From: an uncultured Eubacterium sp. | GTDB lineage: Bacteria; Bacillota; Clostridia; Peptostreptococcales; Anaerovoracaceae | Length of the DNA stretch: 64,000 nt | Direction of reading: 5' to 3' | NCBI GenBank assembly: GCA_946555345.1 | Contig: CAMNSS010000002.1 | Span: 1-64,000 of the forward strand | Part shown: positions 46,001 to 53,741 of the stretch, piece by piece | Numbering within the stretch: the stretch's first letter is position 1 | How the letters are laid out: the number at the start of each line of letters is the position of its first letter | Position numbers and translations under genes: made by a program | Notes under the pieces: generated by a model | Database searches by the model: none | Told to the model about the DNA's origin: nothing | Seen by the model: only the letters and a program-made list of their open reading frames with translations

Positions 46001-46524
46001 TGGACACGAACAGCAGTACAAAAAAATTAACCATTGCCGCCCTGATGGCGGCTCTAGCGCTCATATTTTCTTATATTGAAGTGCTAATCCCATTTCACCC
46101 CGCAATTCCGGGAATCAAGCTGGGGATTGCCAATTTGGTGATTCTGGTTTCGCTTTACTTTTTAGGTGCAAAGTATGCGCTGATCGTTAATTTGGTCAGG
46201 GTTCTTGTCGCCGGGCTTTTGTTCAACGGACTATTTGGCGCAGCATATTCCCTGGCTGGTGCGCTCGCTAGCTTTCTCGTAATGGTTTTGCTGAAAAAGA
46301 CAAATATCTTTTCCGTGACAGGCATTTCAATGGCGGGCGGCGTTGCCCACAACTTGGGACAGATCTTGGTTGCAGCAGCCCTCGTCTCAAACATTAAAAT
46401 TTTCGTCTATTTTCCAGCGCTCATCATTTCCGGCGTAATCAGCGGCGCAGTGATTGGAATTGTAGCGTACTTCGTCCTTAAAAAGCTGCCGCAAAGCGCC
46501 GCATTCGAGTCGCCGGCAGCTTAA
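46000..46524 (+). CDS. Gx transporter family protein (heptaprenyl diphosphate synthase component I-like)
   Basis: This 174-residue membrane protein has about six segments. It shows the family sequence LTIAALMAALALIFSYIEVL, then PGIKLGIANLVILVSLYFLG and a GVAHNLGQILVAA segment. Despite the old name (Hpre_diP_synt_I), it looks like a small-molecule transporter subunit; its function is unproven. In many Firmicutes it neighbours NusG-II, ApbE and Rnf genes, as here. The ATG has no ribosome site. Confidence 0.85.
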   Translation: MDTNSSTKKLTIAALMAALALIFSYIEVLIPFHPAIPGIKLGIANLVILVSLYFLGAKYALIVNLVRVLVAGLLFNGLFGAAYSLAGALASFLVMVLLKKTNIFSVTGISMAGGVAHNLGQILVAAALVSNIKIFVYFPALIISGVISGAVIGIVAYFVLKKLPQSAAFESPAA

Positions 46525-46822
46525 TGAAGCGAAATGTGTTGCACATCTTTTCAGGGTGTGCGGACAGCCAAGGAACATTCAGGGGAATTTTAATCGAGCT
46601 GGATTAACGCCGGATTGCCATCGAGTTTCATATGCAAAATGGCGGTTATGCATGGTTGGCGATGTCAAATAAACCATGACATATTTGAGCCGAAAAAATA
46701 GATTTTTAGTTTAAAGCTATGCAAATATTTAGGCATATTGGGGAATATTGGGGAATGTTTAGAATATTTTATGTAAATCAAACTGCAACAACTTTTATAT
46801 AAAATTGACGGAGGAATTGAAA

Positions 46823-47377
46823 ATGAGCAAATTATTAGAACAGATGAAAACCAGAAGAAGCATCCGCAAGTATAAGCAGGAGCTAATCCCGCAAGAAATC
46901 ATCGACCAGATTATCGAAGCGGGACTTTATGCGGCAAGCGGCAAGGGCGGGCAAAACACGATCATTATTCAAGTCACAAACAAAGAACTCCGGGACAAAA
47001 TCTCAGAAATGAACCGCCAGATTGGCGGATGGGAGGACGGGTTCGACCCGTTTTACGGAGCGCCCGCAATGCTGATCGTCCTTGCCAAAAAGGATTGGCC
47101 AACCCACGTGTACGACGGCAGCCTGGTCATGGGGAACCTCATGCTCGCCGCCCACGAACTTGGGGTTGGCAGTTGTTGGATTCACCGGGCGAAGGAAGAA
47201 TTTGAAACAGAATGGGGCAAAAATTTATTACAATCCCTTGGAATTGAAGACGAGTATGAAGGGATCGGGCATTGCGCGCTCGGCTATATCGACGGGGAAT
47301 ATCCCGAGACGCCTGCCAGAAAAGAAAACCGGGTTTTTTACATCAAACAGGAGGATGAAAAAGAAGGCATAAAATGA
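46823..47377 (+). CDS. Nitroreductase family FMN oxidoreductase
   Basis: This 184-residue flavoprotein begins MSKLLEQMKTRRSIRKYKQE, the nitroreductase FMN-binding N-terminus (RRSIRKY). It continues with AGLYAASGKGGQNTIII and the C-terminal GSCWIHRAKEEFE and HCALGYIDGEYPE. The physiological substrate is unknown. TTG at 46805 would also be in frame, but GGAGGAATTGAAA lies before the ATG at 46823. The 298-bp spacer upstream contains two tandem ATTGGGGAAT words and no gene. Confidence 0.9.
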   Translation: MSKLLEQMKTRRSIRKYKQELIPQEIIDQIIEAGLYAASGKGGQNTIIIQVTNKELRDKISEMNRQIGGWEDGFDPFYGAPAMLIVLAKKDWPTHVYDGSLVMGNLMLAAHELGVGSCWIHRAKEEFETEWGKNLLQSLGIEDEYEGIGHCALGYIDGEYPETPARKENRVFYIKQEDEKEGIK

Positions 47378-47572
47378 AAAGGATTAGGCAGGATAGCACA
47401 AAGCAAAACAAGACGGTGTGAAGGGCAAAGGAAAAAGGAAAGCTTTGCCCCATTTTAAAAAACGGTACTGATTGGATCAAAAAACCTGCCAATAGGTATA
47501 TCTGCTACTTTCCCGCCCTGACAGGCTGAAAACCGCCGCTTCATTCCACTTAATCCATCTACATCACGCACA

Positions 47573-47604
47573 AAAGCCGGCGAGACTTCCGTCACGCCGG
47601 CTTT
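47573..47604. terminator. Bidirectional intrinsic terminator between nitroreductase and rnf operon
   Basis: AAAGCCGGCG (47573-47582) pairs with CGCCGGCTTT (47595-47604), followed by CTTTTA on the plus strand and by TTGTG on the minus strand. The genes on both sides converge on it. It is 195 bp past the nitroreductase stop and 151 bp past the rnfB stop; the rest of 47378-47755 shows no gene. Confidence 0.8.
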
Positions 47605-47755
47605 CTTTTAAACGAATTGCGCCGCAGATTTATAGAGCTTGCGCTTTGCACTGACAAAGCGACCTCCGCCTCGACTGCCGCTCCGCCCATCTGCCGAATC
47701 TACAAACTGCACCACTTTTGCCGCTTGCGCTTCGCCTCATCTCTGCTAAAACGCT

Positions 47756-48607
47756 CTATGCGCCAGCCGCCGCTTTCTCCGCCTGTTCTGGCTTCTTGGC
47801 GGCCGCCGCTTTCTTCCTGTAATTCACGATCGCGCCAGTCGGGCATTCCTTCGCACAAAGCCCGCAATTCTTGCACGCATCCAAATCGACGGACGCTAAA
47901 TTGTTCTCAACTTTAATCGCTTCAAACTTACATGCTTTCTGGCACTTCATGCAGCCGATACAGCCGTTCTCACAGGTTTTTCGCGTCACAGCGCCTTTAT
48001 CAACAGACTTGCAGGCAACGAAAACCATCTTCTTTTTCGGCACGAGATCAATTAGATCATGCGGGCAGACCTTTGCACACGCACCGCATCCAACGCAAAG
48101 ATCCCGATTTACCATCGCCACGCCGTTCACGATCCTAATCGCATCATAATTGCACATTCTCTGGCAGTCTCCCAGGCCGAGACAGCCATGCGGACACGCC
48201 CAATGGCCGCCGTAAAACGCAGCGGCAGTCCTGCATGAATAAATCCTGTCCGCATCCATAATCTGCTGGGTAACGCCGAAGTTTCCCTGGCACATCACCA
48301 TTGCAACTTCTTCTTCTATATCTCCGGCCTCCACGCCGAGAATCCCGGCAATCTCTATCGCCACATCAGCTCCGCCGACCGGGCATAAATTCGGGCTCAT
48401 ATCCGGATCATCACCGAATGCGTTCGCATAATCATCGCATCCGGCAAATCCGCATCCGCCGCAGTTCGCACCCGGAAGTACATCCCGGATTGCGGCGACC
48501 TTTTCATCTACAGGTACATACATAAGCTTAGATGCAATGGTAAGGATGATACCAAAGATTAAGCCTACTACTGCTACGATAATAGCAGGTAATACGATTG
48601 TTCCCAT
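47756..48607 (-). CDS. rnfB: Rnf complex subunit B (ferredoxin-like electron input subunit)
   Basis: This 283-residue protein has one N-terminal membrane helix, the CGGCGFAGCDDY [4Fe-4S] motif and several ferredoxin-type clusters (CVGCGACAKVCP, CIGCMKCQKACK, CKNCGLCAKECP). It takes electrons from reduced ferredoxin into the Rnf complex, which reduces NAD+ and pumps Na+ or H+. A short Ala/Lys tail ends the protein. Last gene of the operon. Confidence 0.96.
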   Translation of the reverse strand: MGTIVLPAIIVAVVGLIFGIILTIASKLMYVPVDEKVAAIRDVLPGANCGGCGFAGCDDYANAFGDDPDMSPNLCPVGGADVAIEIAGILGVEAGDIEEEVAMVMCQGNFGVTQQIMDADRIYSCRTAAAFYGGHWACPHGCLGLGDCQRMCNYDAIRIVNGVAMVNRDLCVGCGACAKVCPHDLIDLVPKKKMVFVACKSVDKGAVTRKTCENGCIGCMKCQKACKFEAIKVENNLASVDLDACKNCGLCAKECPTGAIVNYRKKAAAAKKPEQAEKAAAGA

Positions 48608-48622
48608 ATGTATCCCTCCTCC

Positions 48623-49216
48623 TTAACCAAATATACCGTCAACGACACCGGAAAATGCCATGAAGGACATCGAAAGAATCGCTGCCGTTACAAGCGTAAT
48701 CGGGATTCCTTGCCAGCACTGCGGGATTCCCTTGCAGTTTTCCAGCTTTTCCCGAAGCCCTGCGAACAGCACCATGGCAAGCAAGAATCCGATCCCTGCG
48801 CCCAGTGCGCAAACGATGGATTCAATATAGTTATAGCCATCTGTAATATTCATGAGCGTAACGCCCAATACTGCACAGTTTGTCGTAATCAGCGGCAGGA
48901 ATACGCCGAGCGACTTATAAAGCGGCGGCATATACTTCTTCAGCGTCATTTCCACAAGCTGTACCAAAGAAGCGATTACCAGAATGAATACAACCGTCTG
49001 CAAATATCCGATGTTCAATGTATCCAAAATGAATTTCTGGATCGGCCATGTTGCCAGCGTTGCCAATACCATTACGAACGTTACCGCAACGCCCATGCCG
49101 ACTGCTGAATCCAATTTCTTAGAAACGCCCAGGAATGGGCAAATTCCCAGGAACTGCGATAATACAAAGTTATTTGTCAGGATAACCGACATCATGATGA
49201 TCAATATTTCAGTCAT
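48623..49216 (-). CDS. rnfA: Rnf complex subunit A
   Basis: This 197-residue integral membrane subunit has six helices and begins MTEILIIMMSVILTNNFVLS, with LGICPFLGVSKK near residue 25 and a second half inverted relative to the first. The conserved cysteines in GICPF and TTNCAVLG coordinate the membrane iron-sulfur centre shared with RnfE. The start overlaps the rnfE stop by one base. Confidence 0.96.
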   Translation of the reverse strand: MTEILIIMMSVILTNNFVLSQFLGICPFLGVSKKLDSAVGMGVAVTFVMVLATLATWPIQKFILDTLNIGYLQTVVFILVIASLVQLVEMTLKKYMPPLYKSLGVFLPLITTNCAVLGVTLMNITDGYNYIESIVCALGAGIGFLLAMVLFAGLREKLENCKGIPQCWQGIPITLVTAAILSMSFMAFSGVVDGIFG

Positions 49217-49896
49217 TATGCATCAGCCTCCTTCCTATCGCACGTTCCGCCGCACATATCGGCCATCATGCAGCCTTCACAGCCGAATTCTTTTTTCTTA
49301 ATTGCCTTGCCCTTGCTGAAATAATTCACGGCGGCAATCAGGCAAGCGAAAACGAAGAACCCGCCGGGAGCCAGCATGAAGATGCCAGCAGGCGTAAGCG
49401 CAGTATCCGCATAGATCGGAATATCAAATGCAGTCCCCGATCCGAAAAATTCCCTGATCAGTCCCATCACTCCTAGCGCAAGCGTAAAACCAAGCCCCAT
49501 GCCCAGTCCGTCAAGCGCAGAATCCAGCACGCCATTCTTGGAAGCGAACATCTCCGCCCTTCCCAAAATGATGCAGTTTACTACGATCAGCGGGATGAAC
49601 AGCCCCAGCGCCGCATCCAGCGCAGGCAAATAAGCCTTCAACATTAACTGTACGATCGTTACAAAGCCTGCAATCACTACGATGTAGCAAGGGATTCTCA
49701 CCTTCGCAGGAATGATATTTTTTAACAGGGCGATTACGATATTGGAGCAGATCAGAACCGCCATCGTGGAAATGCCCATACCCAGTCCGTTTATGGCGCT
49801 TGTCGTAGTAGCCAATGTCGGACATGTTCCAAGCAACAGAACCAGTACGGGGTTTTCCTTAATAATGCCTTTCGTTACAATGCTAAGTTTACTCAT
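49216..49896 (-). CDS. rnfE: Rnf complex subunit E with a cysteine-rich C-terminal tail
   Basis: This 226-residue integral membrane subunit is homologous to RnfA: ENPVLVLLLGTCPTLATTTS and VNCIILGRAEMFASKNG hold the paired cysteines of the intramembrane cluster. Beyond the usual end the protein adds GCEGCMMADMCGGTC, four cysteines in about 15 residues, on the side after the last helix. A metal-binding or redox role is possible but unproven. The frame is open six codons further up; ATG 49896 follows GGAGGTGTGAAATA and overlaps the rnfG stop. Confidence 0.94.
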   Translation of the reverse strand: MSKLSIVTKGIIKENPVLVLLLGTCPTLATTTSAINGLGMGISTMAVLICSNIVIALLKNIIPAKVRIPCYIVVIAGFVTIVQLMLKAYLPALDAALGLFIPLIVVNCIILGRAEMFASKNGVLDSALDGLGMGLGFTLALGVMGLIREFFGSGTAFDIPIYADTALTPAGIFMLAPGGFFVFACLIAAVNYFSKGKAIKKKEFGCEGCMMADMCGGTCDRKEADA

Positions 49897-50453
49897 TATT
49901 TCACACCTCCGCATTTCTCAAATTGCTTCAAGGCTTCCTCTATAGAACAGTATATAGCATTGGAAGAAATCGTTGCACCCGTGATCGCATCTATATTAGC
50001 ATCGCTCTTGATGTGTCCGCCTACAACCTCGCTGACGCCCTGATACTGCGCCAGGTATTCTTCCGTCATGGCCTTCGTGCCAAGCCCCGGGGTTTCGCCA
50101 TGCTCCGTTATGGTAACGCCTGTAATATTGCCGCCCGCATCGATTCCGACCATCACCTTGACATCTCCGCCAAAGCCTTTGTACTTCGCAGTAACCGCCA
50201 TGCCAGCTTTGTTATCAGCAATATAGCAATCCACAACGCCATCCGCCAGCTCGCCATCATAAGCCGTAAACGCATCGCCCTCAGGCAGTACCTGCATTCT
50301 GGCTTCATCAGCAGCCTTCATCTGGTTTTCGATAATCTTCGGATTGGCTACGCTGTAAGTTCCCGCCAAGGCAAGCGTCACCACCAGACAGATACATACC
50401 AAAACGAGAGCAGGGAAGATGTTTTCTTTAAAGCTGCTATTTTTCATTTCCAT
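49896..50453 (-). CDS. rnfG: Rnf complex subunit G, covalent flavoprotein
   Basis: This 185-residue subunit has one membrane helix and an extracytoplasmic FMN-binding domain. The covalent FMN site is the threonine in ITGATISSNA, the sequence recognised by ApbE. It overlaps rnfD by 17 bp at its start and rnfE by one base at its stop. Confidence 0.95.
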   Translation of the reverse strand: MEMKNSSFKENIFPALVLVCICLVVTLALAGTYSVANPKIIENQMKAADEARMQVLPEGDAFTAYDGELADGVVDCYIADNKAGMAVTAKYKGFGGDVKVMVGIDAGGNITGVTITEHGETPGLGTKAMTEEYLAQYQGVSEVVGGHIKSDANIDAITGATISSNAIYCSIEEALKQFEKCGGVK

Positions 50454-51426
50454 CTCCTCCTTTCGCCTTCTTCGCTACCGGGAACATCCGGCCTTCACAA
50501 ATCCTGTCTATGTAAGGCGTCAAAATGTTCATCAAAAGGATCGCAAACGATACGCCCTCCGGATACGATGCAAACAGCCTGATCAGCATCGTGAAAAGGC
50601 CGCAACCGATTCCGAATATGATCTTGCCTGCCGGAAGTGTCGGCGAGGTCACATAATCGGTCGCACAGAAGAACGCACCCAGCATCACGCCGCCTGCACA
50701 CAGATGGAAGATCGCACCGTCAATGCCGCCCCAGATCAGTCCCAGCACAGCAACCGTCGCCAGGAAGCTGACAGGAATATGCCAAGTGATAATCCTGCTG
50801 CAAATGAGGAAAATTCCGCCGATTAACAGAGCCAGCGTACTCACTTCCCCGATACAGCCGCCGATATTGCCCAGAAACAGGTCTGCGTTAGAAGCGCTTA
50901 CTGCATCGAGGCTCATATCGTTCATGGAAAGCTCACCCAGCGGCGTCGCCGAGGTCACTGCATCGACGCCGGTTCCCCTCGCCGTCGGCCACGTCGTCAT
51001 TTCCGTCGCAAAGGCGATAAAAAGGAAAATTCTCGCCGTTACCGCCGGATTAACCAAGTTCTGCCCGATCCCGCCAAAGAGCTGCTTCACGACAACGATT
51101 GCCGCAAAACTTCCCACAACGGCAATCCAATACGGAAGCCCCGCAGGCAGGTTAAACGCCAGCAACACGCCCGTAAGGACAGCGCTCAAATCGCCGACCG
51201 TTTGTTTTTTCTTCAATATTACGTTCATCAAGTATTCGAAAACCACGCAGGCAACCACGCATACAATAGTCAGCACAGCCGCGCGGTATCCGAACTGGTA
51301 AATTCCGGCTGCAAACGCCGGGATCAGGGCTATGAGTACAAAGCCCATGATTCTCTGTGTGCTGATCGGGCCTACCGCATGAGGCGCCGATGACACGATC
51401 AATTTTTCATGATATTTGTTATCCAT
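50437..51426 (-). CDS. rnfD: Rnf complex subunit D, covalent flavoprotein
   Basis: This 329-residue integral membrane subunit belongs to the NqrB/RnfD family. FMN is expected on the threonine of the SATPLGELS segment. Conserved features include FNLPAGLPYWIAVVGS and FGGIGQNLVNPAVTARIFLF. It overlaps rnfC by one base and rnfG by 17 bp, which points to tight translational coupling. Confidence 0.95.
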   Translation of the reverse strand: MDNKYHEKLIVSSAPHAVGPISTQRIMGFVLIALIPAFAAGIYQFGYRAAVLTIVCVVACVVFEYLMNVILKKKQTVGDLSAVLTGVLLAFNLPAGLPYWIAVVGSFAAIVVVKQLFGGIGQNLVNPAVTARIFLFIAFATEMTTWPTARGTGVDAVTSATPLGELSMNDMSLDAVSASNADLFLGNIGGCIGEVSTLALLIGGIFLICSRIITWHIPVSFLATVAVLGLIWGGIDGAIFHLCAGGVMLGAFFCATDYVTSPTLPAGKIIFGIGCGLFTMLIRLFASYPEGVSFAILLMNILTPYIDRICEGRMFPVAKKAKGGDGNEK

Positions 51427-52745
51427 TATTTACTCGTCGCCTCCTTTAAAAATGCTTTCGCCATTTTATGTGTAAAACTGAGCGGCCTCTTCGCAGGACA
51501 GGCGTACGAACAACTTCCGCATTCCATGCACTGCATCACTTGAAGCTGGTTCAATTTATCGATATTCTTCTGCTCATAAGCTGCGACCATGGAAACCGGC
51601 AGCAGGTTAAACGGACACGCCCTTGTGCAAATCCCGCATTTGATACAGCCTGTCTCTTCCGGAATCAGCGTCTGCGGCCCGTCAAATATCAAAATGGCGT
51701 TATTGTTTTTCACGATCGGGAACGCATCTGAATAGACAGCGCGCCCCATCATCGGCCCGCCCATGATAATCTTCTTCGGCTCTGCCTTATATCCGCCGCA
51801 GGCAGCCGCTACATCGGCAATTCTTGCGCCGATCGGCACGATGATGTTCTTTGGCTCTGCCACGGCGTTTCCATCCACCGTAATCCGCTTCGTGGTAAGC
51901 GGCCGGCCCGTTTTCAGGTACTGCCCAATAAAAGCGATGGTCGTCACATTGGAAAGCACGATCCCCAGCTGTGCTGGCAATTCCCCTGCTTTCAAAGTTT
52001 TTCCAGTGATTTCATAAACCATGACCCGCTCTGCGCCCTGTGGGTATCTTGCCCGCAGCACTTCCACCTTAATATCGTCCGCATGGCCTTTTTCTTTGAT
52101 CACTTCGTTGAGCCTGCTGATCGCATCGGGCTTGTTTTCTTCAACGCCGATATACGCCTTGCTGATCGTCAGGTATTTCATCACGGCCAAAATGCCCTCG
52201 ATGATATACGGTGCATTTTCAAGCATCAGCCTGTGGTCTGAGGTGATGAACGGCTCGCACTCCGCCGCATTTACGATCAAAGTGTCCACTTCATCCAGAT
52301 TTTTTGGATTCAATTTGATGTGCGTCGGAAACGATGCGCCCCCAAGGCCAACCAGCCCGCTCGCCTTAACCGCCGCAATAAAATCATTCATGTCGTTTAT
52401 GACAGGCGGCTTTACGCCCTCCCAAACTTCCTGCTTGCCGTCGGTTTCAATCACAATCGCCTGATCCTGTCCGCCTGCGACGGATCGTATCGTTGTGATC
52501 TCTTTTACCGTGCCTGACACGCTGGAATGTATCGGAGCGCTTACAAATGCATCTGTATCCCCGATCACCTGTCCAACCTTGACCGAATCGCCTTTTGCCA
52601 CCAGCGGCTTGCACGGCGCTCCGATGTGCTGTGACATGGAAATACAAACAGCTTCCGGAATAGCCATAATTTCAGTTTCACAAGCAGCAGTATGCTTCTC
52701 ATGGCTGACATGAATGCTATTCAGGTGTTTCCCTTGCTGTCCCAT
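51426..52745 (-). CDS. rnfC: Rnf complex subunit C, NADH-binding subunit
   Basis: This 439-residue peripheral subunit has the barrel-sandwich N-terminal region (IGAPCKPLVAKGDSVKVGQV), the NADH/FMN-binding segment GLVGLGGASFPTHIKL, the SLBB-like domain and two [4Fe-4S] motifs (CIKCGICTRACP and CMECGSCSYACP). It exchanges electrons with NAD(H). First gene of rnfCDGEAB. A TATAAT at 52928-52923 could be its minus-10 element, with a weak minus-35 and a leader near 170 bases. Confidence 0.96.
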   Translation of the reverse strand: MGQQGKHLNSIHVSHEKHTAACETEIMAIPEAVCISMSQHIGAPCKPLVAKGDSVKVGQVIGDTDAFVSAPIHSSVSGTVKEITTIRSVAGGQDQAIVIETDGKQEVWEGVKPPVINDMNDFIAAVKASGLVGLGGASFPTHIKLNPKNLDEVDTLIVNAAECEPFITSDHRLMLENAPYIIEGILAVMKYLTISKAYIGVEENKPDAISRLNEVIKEKGHADDIKVEVLRARYPQGAERVMVYEITGKTLKAGELPAQLGIVLSNVTTIAFIGQYLKTGRPLTTKRITVDGNAVAEPKNIIVPIGARIADVAAACGGYKAEPKKIIMGGPMMGRAVYSDAFPIVKNNNAILIFDGPQTLIPEETGCIKCGICTRACPFNLLPVSMVAAYEQKNIDKLNQLQVMQCMECGSCSYACPAKRPLSFTHKMAKAFLKEATSK

Positions 52746-53741
52746 TTTAAAAACCTTCCTTCCTCCCCATTTGTGCTTCTGGCATTTCGTGCCATTGGCA
52801 TTCCATGCGCCAAAAGCATGATTCGTGGGTATTTTTGTTAATTTTTGATTTGCTTTTTACAATAAAATCAGCATATATCCAGTCGGTTTTCTACAATGAC
52901 TGTTTTTTTTCGTATGTTGAGAATTATAACATAGATCGACATAAAATGCTATCCATTTATCAATCAAATCTTTGAAATTACGATTCATTTACCAATCCAT
53001 GGCATCACTATAAAATAAGAAGAAACTTGCGCAGCCGCCTCCAAAAAAACAAGGATAAAGACATAATATATAGCGTTCAATTCAATTTCCCCGCAACAGA
53101 ATCCTTGGCTGTCCCCAGATCAGAACCTTCAATCGATCCATCGGACACGGCTCCCTGGCCTGAGGAAATCCCGGCCGGCCACCGGACAGAACACCACCGT
53201 TTAACCGCAAAAAATGCAGTTGCATATTTATTTTACAAAACCATGCAGATCGCACCGCTTTGGCGCACATTCTAATTTTTTTCCAAAACCCGCACTTTAT
53301 TTTTGCAAACAGCAATCCTTGCCATGGCGAATGCGCAGATACCTGAAAATCGTGCAATCGAATGTCGCCCAAACACCAAACATCTGCCGGATATCCAAAG
53401 CAATCTGCCATATCGCCCCAACGCTGGCTATTCAATAGATTCGAGGCAAATTCATTCCCACATCACCGATCAAAAAATTTCCTATACGATAAAATTGCAT
53501 ATACGATTTATGCCCTAAGAGAAAGGTATGCTGTTTTCTGGGGAATTATTGCAGTCTTCTGGGGATTATTACGGTCCCTTTGATAGGAAATTTTGATCGA
53601 CTCTGTAGATTTACAGAAAAGCGAATTAGAAATTTATTCCAAACGCTGTATAGGCGAGAAGGTTCATCCGATTTATACAGCGTTTGCTTATCGCCTTTCA
53701 TCTCATCGTGCGGTCAACTTGACTGCCAACCCGCTTCAATG
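52746..53741. other. 996-bp spacer between rnfC and the molybdenum-cofactor cluster
   Basis: The part next to rnfC is AT-rich and likely carries the rnf promoter and leader. The middle (53027-53500) has open frames on both strands with no recognisable family and a tryptophan-rich minus-strand frame that looks non-coding. CTGGGGATTATT-like and CTGGGGAATTATT words repeat at 53537-53572. The segment next to 53741 has the hairpin at 53641-53685. Confidence 0.5.
53641..53685. terminator. Hairpin downstream of the molybdenum-cofactor cluster
   Basis: AAACGCTGTATA (53641-53652) pairs exactly with TATACAGCGTTT (53674-53685). It lies 57 bp past the last stop of the cluster, where a terminator is expected. 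The arm matches the hairpins at 15627 and 38662 with one base changed in each arm. Confidence 0.7.

Noticed and set aside
53082-53435. 117-codon minus-strand frame upstream of rnfC
   Set aside because: Tryptophan- and cysteine-rich composition, no recognised family and no ribosome site.
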